From a virus: a DNA stretch of 52,577 nucleotides. The position numbers were made by a program, and so were the translations under genes. The notes under the pieces were generated by a model, which made no database searches, was not told the origin of the DNA, and was given only the letters and a program-made list of their open reading frames with translations. Where the stretch lies: positions 1-52,577 of IMG/VR virus record IMGVR_UViG_3300050139_000048. The stretch is one strand, 5' to 3'. Of the stretch, positions 1 to 7,839 are shown in pieces; position 1 is the stretch's first letter, and every line of letters starts with the position of its first letter.

Positions 1-127
1 GGCGTCCCTGTGCTTCAACCCTGCACCCATCAATATTCAACCCGCCCGTGCCGTACTGCTGCACGTTCGCCGCAACAGTCAATCCTTTGGCAAGTGGCTT
101 GCGGGCTAGGATGATCGGCTCCCATGC
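1..127. repeat. Terminal direct repeat, left copy
   Basis: Positions 1-127 are identical to 52451-52577. A terminal overlap of exactly 127 bases is what a de Bruijn assembler with k=127 leaves on a circular or circularly permuted molecule. The genome therefore closes at 52,450 bp. It is more likely an assembly overlap than a biological terminal repeat, because it lies inside the coding region of a DNA methyltransferase. Confidence 0.95.
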
Positions 128-550
128 GGGCTTGAGCGCGGTTCCGCCCCAAGGCCCGTTGTGCGACTTCGGGAACCCGCTGCCATACACCCACATCACC
201 GTGTCCCGGATCTCCCAGCCTGCATCTTCGATTGCCACGGCCAGCCGGTGAAAGGTGCGCGTGCCACCGAACGCCAGCAGGTAGGCTCCGGGCTTGGCAA
301 CGCGCAGGGCCGCAATCCAGACCGCAGGATCGTGGGCTATATCCCCGCCGTCCCACGCCTTACCCATGAAGCCTGTCGTGATCCTCGCGCGTCCATAGGG
401 CGATTCGAGGTTAACCGACGCCTCCCCGGTGCCGCCTTTCTTGCCAGTCGTCAGGTGGTAGGGCGGGTCGGTCACGATGGCGTCAACGCTGCAGGCGTCC
501 ATCGCGGCCATGCCTTCCCGGCAATCCAGATTGATGATGCGGCTACTCAT
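1..550 (-). CDS. DNA methyltransferase, N-terminal part (gene continues across the circle join)
   Basis: This is the first part of a site-specific DNA methyltransferase whose remainder lies at 51780-52450. The ATG is at 550-548 and overlaps the stop of the upstream gene. Near the N-terminus the protein reads MSSRIINLD followed by the catalytic motif DPPYH at about residues 28-32, which is motif IV of the N6-adenine/N4-cytosine class. The SAM-binding FMGSGST motif is in the C-terminal part, so the order is the beta type (DPPY first). Joined length is 406 residues. It sits in the leftward DNA-metabolism operon just before NinB. Likely roles are protection from host restriction or epigenetic marking of phage DNA; the target site cannot be read from the sequence. 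Confidence 0.9.
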   Translation of the reverse strand, partial: MSSRIINLDCREGMAAMDACSVDAIVTDPPYHLTTGKKGGTGEASVNLESPYGRARITTGFMGKAWDGGDIAHDPAVWIAALRVAKPGAYLLAFGGTRTFHRLAVAIEDAGWEIRDTVMWVYGSGFPKSHNGPWGGTALKPAWEPIILARKPLAKGLTVAANVQQYGTGGLNIDGCRVEAQGR

Positions 551-860
551 AAGCCGCTGATTCCGCTGTGGGAGTCAAGTATATAATTCCCGAAAATTTC
601 AGTGTAGTTATGTCGTATCCGCGCTCGGTCAATTCATCCATAAAGCTTTTATCGAACACATGGCCGTAATATGCTGTTCTCTTCTCATCGCCAACGGCCA
701 GCCGCATCTGCTTTCCGCAGAGCACGCCATAAAGCAAATGTCCGTCGCATTTCGGTACGCCTACGCCGCGACTGAAAACCATATCCGGTATATCGCGCGG
801 CAGCTTCCCCCATTGGGCCTTTAATTCGCCATCCTTGGCTTTAGAGACACGCAAACCCAT
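543..860 (-). CDS. Hypothetical protein, 105 aa
   Basis: I do not recognise this family. The start ATG at 860 overlaps the stop of the DUF1064-like gene (TAATG), and its stop overlaps the methyltransferase ATG, so it is locked in the leftward operon by translational coupling. The protein is soluble, with mixed charge and no membrane segment or zinc motif. An open frame extends further upstream to 923, but the overlap pattern favours the internal start MGLRVSKAK. Confidence 0.7.
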   Translation of the reverse strand: MGLRVSKAKDGELKAQWGKLPRDIPDMVFSRGVGVPKCDGHLLYGVLCGKQMRLAVGDEKRTAYYGHVFDKSFMDELTERGYDITTLKFSGIIYLTPTAESAAYE

Positions 861-1288
861 TACGGCAACTCCCGCACCGCTATTCCATGGCACGCCATGA
901 GCAACTTCTTGGTACGCGCCCACTCTGGCAACGTCTTGGTATGCTCGGATTTCGTGTCAGCAACAACGCGAATCCAATCCTCGCCGCGGCGTTCCTCAAA
1001 AACAAAATCTGCCCTGTAGATACCGATATGCTCGCCTCCGAACCCAAACAGTGAAAACCGAACTTGCCGGCGCAGATTCCTTATCTGGCCCATCTTCTCG
1101 GACAATCGCAGGCCGCCCCAACAAAGCGCCTCTAGCTTACTGTCGAAAACAATGCCTTCGACCTCAGTCTTGACGCTGCGATACTTCGCTGGCTTTGGCT
1201 CTTTAGGCTTGTCCAGCAAACGCACCGTGCGCCCCTTCACGCCTATGCGGTCGGTGATCGCCTTCAGATCGGCGGCGGTCCAGTTCAT
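860..1288 (-). CDS. DUF1064-like PD-(D/E)XK-type nuclease
   Basis: A 142-residue protein with the arrangement typical of DUF1064 phage proteins: KYRSVKTEV...FDSKLEA, then a central YRADFVFEE, then VADTKSEHT and a C-terminal lysine-rich helix. The E (in SKLEA), the D of YRADF and the D-x-K of VADTKSE match the PD-(D/E)XK nuclease core. DUF1064 proteins are thought to process branched DNA, like RusA or T7 endonuclease I; that activity is inferred from the family. I chose the ATG at 1288, not 1321, because it overlaps the upstream stop (ATGA) and has GAAGGTGG ahead of it. Confidence 0.75.
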   Translation of the reverse strand: MNWTAADLKAITDRIGVKGRTVRLLDKPKEPKPAKYRSVKTEVEGIVFDSKLEALCWGGLRLSEKMGQIRNLRRQVRFSLFGFGGEHIGIYRADFVFEERRGEDWIRVVADTKSEHTKTLPEWARTKKLLMACHGIAVRELP

Positions 1289-1548
1289 GCGGCCACCTTC
1301 GAATCTTTGCGTCTCTGCCATTCTGCTTTCACTTCTTTCCTTAATCTGTCCGCTGCGATCCGGCCGCGCTGTTTTTCAACGCCGTCCAAGTACGCCCTTC
1401 TCGATTCAGTTGTCGGTTTAGTCAACACGTAACGCGCCTCCGTTTCCGCTCTCCAATCCTCGCAACTACTGCAAACCACTCGACCATCGCGCAACGTCAC
1501 TGGCTTTTCTGCTATAAGTTCACAGCCAAGACATCCGTTTTCTGCCAT
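1285..1548 (-). CDS. Small zinc-binding protein, 87 aa
   Basis: An N-terminal C-x2-C (CLGC) and a second C-x2-C (CSSC) within the first 30 residues form a likely zinc ribbon. They are followed by a highly charged helical half rich in Arg, Lys and Glu. A GAGCGGAA ribosome site precedes the ATG. It overlaps the DUF1064 gene by 4 bases (ATGA). Function is unknown; position in the replication operon suggests a nucleic-acid accessory role. Confidence 0.7.
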   Translation of the reverse strand: MAENGCLGCELIAEKPVTLRDGRVVCSSCEDWRAETEARYVLTKPTTESRRAYLDGVEKQRGRIAADRLRKEVKAEWQRRKDSKVAA

Positions 1549-1714
1549 TTCCGCTCACGTCCCTGCTCTACTATTAATCACTGGGGTGCCTTGTTTGGTT
1601 CTATGTCGGGCCTTTGAACTTCGGTTACGGTTACGGTAATGGTTAAGGTGAAGGTGCATGTTTGGGCTATCCGTGGCGCAATGCGTTTTGCATTGCCCTA
1701 TAGTCATGCGTTCG

Positions 1715-2113
1715 CTATGCGCTGCGTATGCGTTTTGCATTGCGCTGCGTATGCTCTTCGTTATCCGCGCCGCTATGCCAGCGTGCATCAGCCGCCTTTT
1801 TGCCCGCCTTGCTGCTGTGCTCTTGTTGCGTTTTTGCTTTCGCTAATTCCTTTGAAAGACGGTTCTGGACGTAGCCTCTTTCGTTAGCTGTCCAAAATTC
1901 CATGATGGTTTCGCGCGAGTATTCCCATTCTTCCGGTGCCATACGCGCAAGCCTACAAAGCCTGCTGTCATCAAGCGGAAGGATGCCGTTATTCATCCAC
2001 GCATGCGCGAGCATCAGCATATAAGACCCGTGTTCTGCGTTGCTTAAGTGTGCCGTATCTGCCATGTAGTCGCCTATGTACCAGGGCATCCAGATATCAG
2101 GTTTTTTTGCCAT
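1715..2113 (-). CDS. DUF1376 replication-initiator-like protein
   Basis: The N-terminal 80 residues carry the DUF1376 signature: WMPWYIGDY, then LSNAEHGSY, then LAHAWMNNG. DUF1376 proteins lie in phage replication modules and resemble winged-helix replication initiators. The ATG at 2113 starts MAKKPDIW. The C-terminal tail is short; the DNA here is built of imperfect GCAT/ACGCA repeats. In another frame an overlapping reading frame (1788 down to 1555) continues with the same His/Asn-rich character, so the tail may have been cut by a frameshift. A consensus-like promoter lies upstream at 2248-2276. Confidence 0.8.
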   Translation of the reverse strand: MAKKPDIWMPWYIGDYMADTAHLSNAEHGSYMLMLAHAWMNNGILPLDDSRLCRLARMAPEEWEYSRETIMEFWTANERGYVQNRLSKELAKAKTQQEHSSKAGKKAADARWHSGADNEEHTQRNAKRIRSA

Positions 2114-2247
2114 GTTAAGCCATCTCAGCGCCGCCCACACTCACACAAGGGTAACGGACCAGGAAGCGCGGATGCGCTAGAAGGAACTTGTGGCAGGGCG
2201 GCGGTGACAAAGCTCAATTTAAATCCTAGTCCGTTACGACTTCTTGC

Positions 2248-2276
2248 ACTGTATTCTCGATAATCTGAAATGTCAA
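2248..2276 (-). promoter_or_regulatory. Predicted sigma-70 promoter, leftward
   Basis: On the minus strand a perfect -35 TTGACA (2271-2276) is followed after 17 bases by TACAGT (2248-2253, 4 of 6 matches to TATAAT). It lies in the gap between the primase stop at 2300 and the DUF1376 start at 2113, so it could give the distal replication genes their own transcript. Confidence 0.5.
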
Positions 2277-2299
2277 ATCAGCAATTTGCTTACGCCCGC

Positions 2300-3247
2300 T
2301 TACGCGATGCTTACTTTGCTTCCACGCAAGAATGTCGCATTGCGCATGATCGCCGCCGCAATCTCCGCATCGACGCGCCGCCGAATATCGCCCTCGCGCG
2401 TCTTTGGGTTGTCTGCCAATAGGAACGCGACGCGCTCCATGCGGTAGTCGCACCAGTCCGTCCCGGCTATCCCGTCCGGCACGGCGACGCCGCAGCCTAT
2501 CGCCGTCGCCGCTTCCGTCGCCGCCTCAATACCTGGGTTGTGCCCGATCTTCTCCGCCGTGCCGTGGTCATTATCCCCGGCGATAACCACCATTCCGCGG
2601 CGGGCAATCTGAACCCGGCCTAGATTGCCGCTGTCAAAAGCCACTAGGACGCGCACCAGTGGCGTTGCGGCGAATATGGCTAGCCCTGTAGCCAAGCCCT
2701 CGCACAATACGGTAACAGACGCCATTCTGCGCTCCACAGCATAGCTCCCGGCCTTGACTGAGGCACCGTGCCAGAATCGTTTATCCCCGTCCGGGCTGAT
2801 CCGCTGCACGCTCATCAGGTTACCATCGAGCAACACCGGCACCACAAGCCATCCGTCAGAATCGATCTTGAGCCCGAAACAGCCGGCCATAGTCAGTCCG
2901 TGACTATCAAGGTACGGATGCCCGTCTCGCAACGGCTTGCAGCCGATATAGAAAGCACGCGCCGCCTGCGTTGCCCGGATTAAATCTCTGCGGGCCTGGG
3001 CCTGCCTGCGCGCGATTGCCGCATGGTCAATCTTTGCCGGGACGTCAGCGCGGTCCGGTCGCCACGTCAGCAGATCGCCACTCTCGAAATTCTGCGCCCA
3101 TCCAACAAGCCCATCAGGCGCGAGCTTATAGCTCCCATTTTTTTTGCGCTCGTGCGTAACCGTCGCGCACCGTCTCCACTTCCCATCCGCAAAAATGTCA
3201 CCGGGTATCAGTCCAGCGTTGCGCACGAAATCAGCGAAGGCGCTCAT
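2300..3247 (-). CDS. Toprim-domain DNA primase
   Basis: A 315-residue protein with a Toprim fold in its second half: VLCEGLATGLAI supplies the conserved Glu of Toprim, and VVIAGDND supplies the D-x-D metal site. The N-terminal half resembles the region that precedes Toprim in phage primases of the Toprim_3 type, but I see no complete zinc finger. It would make RNA primers for phage replication alongside the SF2 helicase immediately upstream. Start ATG at 3247 overlaps the helicase stop (ATGA), and GAAACGGAA precedes it. The longer open frame to 3286 is less likely. Confidence 0.85.
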   Translation of the reverse strand: MSAFADFVRNAGLIPGDIFADGKWRRCATVTHERKKNGSYKLAPDGLVGWAQNFESGDLLTWRPDRADVPAKIDHAAIARRQAQARRDLIRATQAARAFYIGCKPLRDGHPYLDSHGLTMAGCFGLKIDSDGWLVVPVLLDGNLMSVQRISPDGDKRFWHGASVKAGSYAVERRMASVTVLCEGLATGLAIFAATPLVRVLVAFDSGNLGRVQIARRGMVVIAGDNDHGTAEKIGHNPGIEAATEAATAIGCGVAVPDGIAGTDWCDYRMERVAFLLADNPKTREGDIRRRVDAEIAAAIMRNATFLRGSKVSIA

Positions 3248-4698
3248 TTCCGTTTCGCCCATGCTATCTGCCGCGACTTGATCCAATTCATCATTGCCGG
3301 CGTCGGCGGTAACTCAACATCAACAAGGCCGCGCGGCCAGACGCCGACTCGCTCCTTAAACTTGTGCGCGGCCCATCCTTCTTTGTAATTCCGGTCGCGC
3401 ACGATATAGAGCAACTGGCTCCATATTTCCTGCTTCTGATCTTTCGTCGCCACGGACCCGCCGCTAAGCGCAGTCAATTCCCCTTCCTCGTGTTCGATAA
3501 AGTTTCTGCTCGGATATTGATATCCGCAGTGCGGGCATGTCGGACGCGGTGCGTGAACCTGAAAACACTTTGGGCACTTCATCGGCTCTTTCTCTTTCAG
3601 TTTCTTTTTCTTTTTCTCTTTGTGTTTCCCCGCGTCAAGCTCGCTCGCTCCGTTCTCGAAAAAGTCCTGCATCTCGTTCCAAAATCGAACACAGTTTCCA
3701 GCGTGATCCAAAATAGTGCAGCACTTTTCCGGGTTCTCTGGATCGGACCGTAACCCACGCCCGAGTATCTGAATATGCTCGGCTAAACTCGACTTAAGCG
3801 GGCGCGCCATAATGATGACCTCTACACTCGCAACGTCGAATCCTTTAGACAATGCCGCGACGGATATCAGCCCGCGAATGTATGAATCAGGCTTCCGAAA
3901 CTCGCGCACCATTTCCGCGCGCTCTTCATCGCCGGTGCGATAGGTGTACAGAGCGCACTGAATGCCAGCGGCGAGCATCTGCTTTTGCATTTCCTCGCAG
4001 TGCGCCACATTCACGCCGAAGGCGATGAACTTTTTGTTCTCGCCATGCTTCAGGTATTCCGCGACGATATCACCGATGATCGGCATTGCGCGCTCCGCCG
4101 CAGCATCGTCGGTCCACTCGCCCGCTACGACCTTTGCGCCGCGCATGTCCGGCTCGCTCGCCGCGAAGATGCGAAACGGTGACAGGAACTTTTCCGCAAT
4201 GAGTTTGTTCGTGGTGGTGACCGTGACAACCGCGTCGTAATGCTTGCCCATGCCTTTTGCGAACGGCGTTGCTGTCAGCCCGATTACGATGCAGTCGCGC
4301 TTGTCAATGCGCGCCAGTACCTGTTTTCTTAGAGCGTGACACTCATCGACTATTATCATGTCCGTATCTTCCGGCCATGCTCTGCGCTCAAGCGTCGCCG
4401 CGCTTGCGACTTGGATTTTTTCCCACGGCTTCCAGCGCCAGTGCTGCGCCTGGATTACTCCGTGCGGAATATCGTATTGGTCCAGTACGGCGCTGGTCTG
4501 GTCAATGAGATTGATCCGGTCGGCCACGAAGATTGCTCGACGCCCTTTCTCGTGGCACTGCTTCAACAGATACGCAGCAATGACGGTCTTGCCCGATCCA
4601 GTCGCCGCGCTCAATACCTGATTCTTAATGTTGTCTCGGATGTTATTGCGGAGAAACTCAACAGATTCTGTCTGAAAATCATACAACGTGATATCCAT
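3244..4698 (-). CDS. SF2 DEAD/DEAH-type DNA helicase
   Basis: A 484-residue superfamily 2 helicase. Motif I is AATGSGKT (about residues 31-38), motif II DECH (117-120), motif III TATPF (141-145), and motif VI QILGRGLRS in the second RecA-like domain. A lysine-rich linker is followed by a four-cysteine zinc ribbon (CPKC and CPHC) and a small C-terminal domain. It likely unwinds DNA during replication or recombination. It is followed by the primase with a 4-base overlap and preceded by the ParB-like gene. Confidence 0.92.
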   Translation of the reverse strand: MDITLYDFQTESVEFLRNNIRDNIKNQVLSAATGSGKTVIAAYLLKQCHEKGRRAIFVADRINLIDQTSAVLDQYDIPHGVIQAQHWRWKPWEKIQVASAATLERRAWPEDTDMIIVDECHALRKQVLARIDKRDCIVIGLTATPFAKGMGKHYDAVVTVTTTNKLIAEKFLSPFRIFAASEPDMRGAKVVAGEWTDDAAAERAMPIIGDIVAEYLKHGENKKFIAFGVNVAHCEEMQKQMLAAGIQCALYTYRTGDEERAEMVREFRKPDSYIRGLISVAALSKGFDVASVEVIIMARPLKSSLAEHIQILGRGLRSDPENPEKCCTILDHAGNCVRFWNEMQDFFENGASELDAGKHKEKKKKKLKEKEPMKCPKCFQVHAPRPTCPHCGYQYPSRNFIEHEEGELTALSGGSVATKDQKQEIWSQLLYIVRDRNYKEGWAAHKFKERVGVWPRGLVDVELPPTPAMMNWIKSRQIAWAKRK

Positions 4699-4719
4699 CT
4701 TGACTCCCGGTCAATGCGG

Positions 4720-5607
4720 TTATGAATTGCGAATTGCTTGCAGTATCTCGCCGTCCTTGGTTACTTTCAAAGCTTCGCGTATTTTGCGCAGCAATCCTGT
4801 GCTGTATTTCGCGTGTTTGTCCGCTTCGTTCTTTTGCTTCACGGCCAGCGATAGGCGACCTTCAAGCTGGTCGAATTTTAAGTGCCATTTTGCTACCTCT
4901 TTCGCCAGGTCGTCTTTCTTCAAACTCTCGACAAGGGCTTGCAGTTCGCGCACTTCCTTGTCCGATTCTTCAAGCGCCTTGCCAAGTTCCGCGACAGAAC
5001 AAGAATCGTCGTCAGGTTTCAACGCCGGTTTCTTTTTCTTCGGCTCTGCCTTCGCCTTTTTCGGCTTCGGTTCCTTCGCCTCTTTCAGCGCCTTGGCCTG
5101 CTGCGCCTTCGGTTTCTTGGCGACGGCAGCGGCTTTGTGAACAGGAATATCTCCGTCCCTTACGGCCTCTTTTAATGTATCGGTTCCGTTCGCTTCCACC
5201 ACTTTTGCCTGTTGCACCACTCGCTCGCCCGTGCCGGCTTCCTCGGCCATTTCGGCCACGGTCGCTAAAGGTGCAACCGTTGCACCTTTAGGCTTTCCGT
5301 GCGGCGCATATTCCCTAATTTCAACCACGAGCAACGCTCTTTGCCCTGCCGTCATGTCATGGCGTCGGTGGATATTTTCTGAGATTACGATACTTGCCGG
5401 GTCTTTCCCACGGAATACCGTTGTGCGAGGATTTATACCAGCGATCAAACAGGCTTGATACCTGTTCCACCCATCAAGCACCTTGCCGTCGAATAGCAAG
5501 ATCGAATGCTGTAGCCCATTCGACTTGATATCATCGGCCATTGCGTTTATGGCTTCCGGTGTCATCCGCGAAAACTTTGCTGATAGAGGGTGCTGTTCGT
5601 ATTTCAT
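4720..5607 (-). CDS. ParB/Srx-fold nuclease-domain protein
   Basis: A 295-residue protein. Residues 1-90 have the ParB N-terminal pattern: HPLSAKF, then DGKVLDGWNRYQAC, then SENIHRRHDMTAGQRA, which holds the conserved GW/GR and ENIxRR boxes. A helical region follows that could be a helix-turn-helix (VAEMAEEAGTGERVV), then a long Lys/Ala/Pro linker and a coiled coil. No ParA partner is present, so plasmid partitioning is unlikely. In lytic phages such proteins sit at the head of replication operons and are probably DNA-binding regulators or recombination factors. Confidence 0.8.
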   Translation of the reverse strand: MKYEQHPLSAKFSRMTPEAINAMADDIKSNGLQHSILLFDGKVLDGWNRYQACLIAGINPRTTVFRGKDPASIVISENIHRRHDMTAGQRALLVVEIREYAPHGKPKGATVAPLATVAEMAEEAGTGERVVQQAKVVEANGTDTLKEAVRDGDIPVHKAAAVAKKPKAQQAKALKEAKEPKPKKAKAEPKKKKPALKPDDDSCSVAELGKALEESDKEVRELQALVESLKKDDLAKEVAKWHLKFDQLEGRLSLAVKQKNEADKHAKYSTGLLRKIREALKVTKDGEILQAIRNS

Positions 5608-5717
5608 GCGTAAATCCTCACGGCACCGCCCTGTTCCAAAGGTGAATGTTCCCGAGGTGGGCGCGGCAGGGCCGAGCCTTCAGGGTCTTTGAAAAGGGCG
5701 GTGCTGTCAGAATTCAA
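5604..5717 (-). CDS. Small proline-rich peptide, 37 aa (TTG start)
   Basis: An open frame starting with TTG at 5717, seven bases after GAGG, and ending with a stop that overlaps the ParB-like ATG (ATGA). The peptide (NSDSTALF...VRIYA) is rich in Pro, Glu and Arg and has no recognisable motif. The coupling to the next gene is the main support. Confidence 0.4.
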   Translation of the reverse strand: MNSDSTALFKDPEGSALPRPPREHSPLEQGGAVRIYA

Positions 5718-5753
5718 CGCTGATCCTCATTCGGCCATTCACAGCCAGAAACG

Positions 5754-5954
5754 TTATTCAATACCCTTTTTCGTCGCTTGTAAAGCCCTCCGCTGCTTAT
5801 CCAGCCTAGCGCAAGCGCTGGAGCAGTGATATTTGTACTGCTGCAGCCGGTCGAAAGTGCGTCCGCAAAGCGCTCAAACAGCCCTAGGCGCGTCGAACAG
5901 GCGGCGGCTTAGGTTGTGCAGGTGGTTCGCTGTTGAGCGGCTGTAGAGGATCAT
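5754..5954 (-). pseudogene. Zinc-finger-like small gene interrupted by one in-frame TGA
   Basis: An ATG at 5954 overlaps the upstream stop (ATGA) and reads 26 codons to a TGA at 5874-5876. The same frame then stays open for 39 more codons to a TAA at 5754. The downstream part reads ALCGRTF, then YHCSSAC, a zinc-binding pattern. If the TGA were TGC or TGT, the protein would hold C-x2-C plus C-x3-C. It may be a nonsense mutation, a read-through, or an error; no start codon for the downstream part alone is evident. Confidence 0.4.
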
Positions 5955-6100
5955 GGGGCGACCTTCGCTTTCGGCATGCGCCACTTCTTATAGACCTCGA
6001 TACCGTAGGGGTGCTTGAGCTTAACTCGTGCCCAACCGTTTGCATCTATGATGGCATCCGTAACCTGCCATCTTTTCCCGACTTTGATTTCTACTCGCAT
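5951..6100 (-). CDS. Small basic protein, 49 aa, first gene of the leftward operon
   Basis: The peptide starts MRVEIKVGKRW and ends KVAP; it is basic, with a beta-rich look (WARVKLKHPYGIEVYKKW). I do not recognise it. It is the first leftward gene after the divergent control region, and its stop overlaps the next ATG. Early position suggests host takeover or regulation, but that is inference. Confidence 0.55.
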   Translation of the reverse strand: MRVEIKVGKRWQVTDAIIDANGWARVKLKHPYGIEVYKKWRMPKAKVAP

Positions 6101-6107
6101 AGCCGGA

Positions 6108-6136
6108 TTGAATCACAGATTTACCGTGAACATTAT
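6108..6136 (+). promoter_or_regulatory. Predicted rightward early promoter in the divergent control region
   Basis: TTGAAT (6108-6113), a 17-base spacer and CATTAT (6131-6136) point toward the gene at 6234. On the opposite strand the same bases give GATAAT (6132-6137), a good -10 for the leftward operon but with only a weak -35 (CTTATA). The 133-bp segment 6101-6233 is AT-richer than its surroundings and separates the two divergent operons. A GGAGGG ribosome site at its right end serves the GTG at 6234. Confidence 0.45.
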
Positions 6137-6233
6137 CGAATCGGCTTATGGGCATATAAGAATAATGATAAGCAGAATTTATTGGCTTAAGTATTATTCA
6201 GCCATCGTCCCAACCTTGGGGCAGGAGGGCAAA

Positions 6234-7358
6234 GTGAAAATAGCAACGAAGAAGAACGCGCCAGCAAAGAAAGTTGCGCCGGTAGTCAATCTGCCGATCA
6301 CCGCTTACAAAGCATTCGGCCCAGATTGGAAATGCCGCAATTTCCAGTACGAGATCGGCAAGACCTACGAACACGAAGGCGACGTGAAGATGTGCGATAG
6401 CGGCTTTCACGCCTGCGCTGTTCCCTTCGATTGCTGGTCGTATTACAGCGGCTCGGCAACATTCGCTCGCGTGTCTCTGTCTGGTGCTTCGCCGGAACGC
6501 CGTGGAGATTCCAAGATTTGCGCCGCAAAGATCACCATAGAAGCGAGCATGAATCTCCCGGAATGGATCAAGGCGCAAGTTGAAGCGGTGCTCGCGCTTT
6601 GCAAATCCGCGAAGGGTGCGCTCTCCAGTGATAAAAAAGAATGCGCAGCGGCAACGGGCTACTCCGGTCACGCAGCGGCAACGGGCAACTACGGTCACGC
6701 AGCGGCAACGGGCAACTACGGTCACGCAGCGGCAACGGGCTACTCCGGTCACGCAGCGGCAACGGGCAACTACGGTCACGCAGCGGCAACGGGCAACTAC
6801 GGTCACGCAGCGGCAACGGGCAACTACGGTCACGCAGCGGCAACGGGCTACTCCGGTCACGCAGCGGCAACGGGCAACTCCGGTCACGCAGCGGCAACGG
6901 GCGACTACGGTCACGCAGCGGCAACGGGCTACTCCGGTCACGCAGCGGCAACGGGCTACTCCGGTCACGCAGCGGCAACGGGCTACTCCGGTCACGCAGC
7001 GGCAACGGGCAACTCCGGTCACGCAGCGGCAACGGGCAACTCCGGTCACGCAGCGGCAACGGGCAACTCCGGTCACGCAGCGGCAACGGGCAACTCCGGT
7101 CACGCAGCGGCAACGGGCGACTCCGGTCACGCAGCGGCAACGGGCAACCACGGTCACGCAGCGGCAACGGGCGACTACGGTGCGGCCTTTGCTGGCTTTA
7201 ACGGCAGAGCCAAAGCAAGCGCATCAGGGTCATTCGCTATCGTCTGGTTCGATGAAAAAGCTAAACGCTCGCGCATCGCTGTTGGCGTTCCCGGCGAAGA
7301 TGGGATCGAGGCAGATAAATGGTATGGCTGCAATGCCGGAAAGCTGGTGCCGGAATGA
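6234..7358 (+). CDS. DUF7666-like protein with 20 tandem nonapeptide repeats
   Basis: A 374-residue protein starting at GTG 6234, six bases after GGAGGG. Residues about 20-130 resemble the DUF7666 phage domain (AYKAFGPDWKC, then Y.IGKTYEHEG, then CDSGFHAC). Residues about 138-316 are 20 copies of the nonapeptide AAATGxxGH. A short C-terminal cap (GSFAIVWFDEKAKRSRIAVGV) follows. The repeat is likely a beta-solenoid or other regular beta structure; function is unknown. It opens the rightward operon and overlaps the next gene by 4 bases. The repeat stays open in several frames, which produces long spurious frames on both strands. Confidence 0.8.
   Translation: MKIATKKNAPAKKVAPVVNLPITAYKAFGPDWKCRNFQYEIGKTYEHEGDVKMCDSGFHACAVPFDCWSYYSGSATFARVSLSGASPERRGDSKICAAKITIEASMNLPEWIKAQVEAVLALCKSAKGALSSDKKECAAATGYSGHAAATGNYGHAAATGNYGHAAATGYSGHAAATGNYGHAAATGNYGHAAATGNYGHAAATGYSGHAAATGNSGHAAATGDYGHAAATGYSGHAAATGYSGHAAATGYSGHAAATGNSGHAAATGNSGHAAATGNSGHAAATGNSGHAAATGDSGHAAATGNHGHAAATGDYGAAFAGFNGRAKASASGSFAIVWFDEKAKRSRIAVGVPGEDGIEADKWYGCNAGKLVPE
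6645..7181 (+). repeat. Tandem 27-bp repeat, 20 units, inside the DUF7666-like gene
   Basis: Units start at 6645 and recur every 27 bases; the last ends at 7181. The codons GCA GCG GCA ACG GGC and GGT CAC are identical in every unit. Only codons 6 and 7 vary: codon 6 is AAC, TAC or GAC (Asn, Tyr, Asp) and codon 7 is TAC, TCC or CAC (Tyr, Ser, His). In order the pairs are YS, NY, NY, YS, NY, NY, NY, YS, NS, DY, YS, YS, YS, NS, NS, NS, NS, DS, NH, DY. Confidence 0.97.
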
Positions 7359-7474
7359 ACAATCACGATTGCGCCCCACTCCACGAAGACCCGCTAGCCG
7401 CCCCGCGCGGCATCGTCAATGGTTTGCTGCTGAGTGTGCCGATCTGGCTGCTGATTCTGTGGATCGCGTCATGA
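7355..7474 (+). CDS. Small single-pass membrane peptide, 39 aa
   Basis: ATG at 7355 overlaps the previous stop (ATGA). The N-terminal half is polar with LAAPRGI, then one hydrophobic segment of about 18 residues (LLLSVPIWLLILWIAS) runs to the end. Similar short peptides with an 'LAAPRGI' box occur in early operons of proteobacterial phages. Function is unknown, probably at the inner membrane. Confidence 0.65.
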   Translation: MNNHDCAPLHEDPLAAPRGIVNGLLLSVPIWLLILWIAS

Positions 7475-7839
7475 GCAAGCATACGCCGGGTCCGTGGAAA
7501 TATGTCCCGCATGACGGGCGGCAAAATCAAAGGATTGTCGCGCTAGAGGAAATAGTCGGTCCGCGCCAGATAAAACTTGCGACAGTTTTAATTACGGCAT
7601 GGAAGCAGGATCACAGTTCTGCCGTTCCAAACGCCCGCCTGATAGCCGCCGCGCCTGATGGACTTGAAGCCGCCGAGGCTGCTTATCTCGCGCTGCTAGG
7701 CAGGCAAGATATTTGGCGCGTCCACAATCAGCGCGTCTATTGCATGTTGCGTGATTTCATCGCCAACGCAACAGGACGGGAAGCAGAGGATGTGCAGGAC
7801 GATTTCGAGCAACGCGCATTCAAGGCCACACAATCATGA
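7471..7839 (+). CDS. HTPGPW-type phage protein, 122 aa
   Basis: The protein begins MSKHTPGPW, the hallmark of a widespread phage family of unknown function, and has the second family box ARLIAAAPDGLEA (usually NARLIAAAPELL) at about residues 55-68. It overlaps both neighbours by 4 bases. No enzymatic function is established for this family. Confidence 0.85.
   Translation: MSKHTPGPWKYVPHDGRQNQRIVALEEIVGPRQIKLATVLITAWKQDHSSAVPNARLIAAAPDGLEAAEAAYLALLGRQDIWRVHNQRVYCMLRDFIANATGREAEDVQDDFEQRAFKATQS

Noticed and set aside
4720-5607. Plasmid partition system (ParB).
   Set aside because: No ParA and no centromere-like iterons were seen; the gene heads a replication operon.
6645-7181. CRISPR-like array.
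   Set aside because: There are no unique spacers; the unit is a continuous 27-bp coding repeat.
6645-7181. Diversity-generating retroelement target.
   Set aside because: The NNC pattern is suggestive, but there is no reverse transcriptase, accessory gene or template repeat anywhere in the closed genome.
6198-7839. Long open frames on both strands over the repeat (for example 6198-7157 minus and 6580-7839 plus).
   Set aside because: A 27-bp repeat without stops is open in many frames. Only the frame from GTG 6234 has a ribosome site, a domain before the repeat and a sensible end after it.
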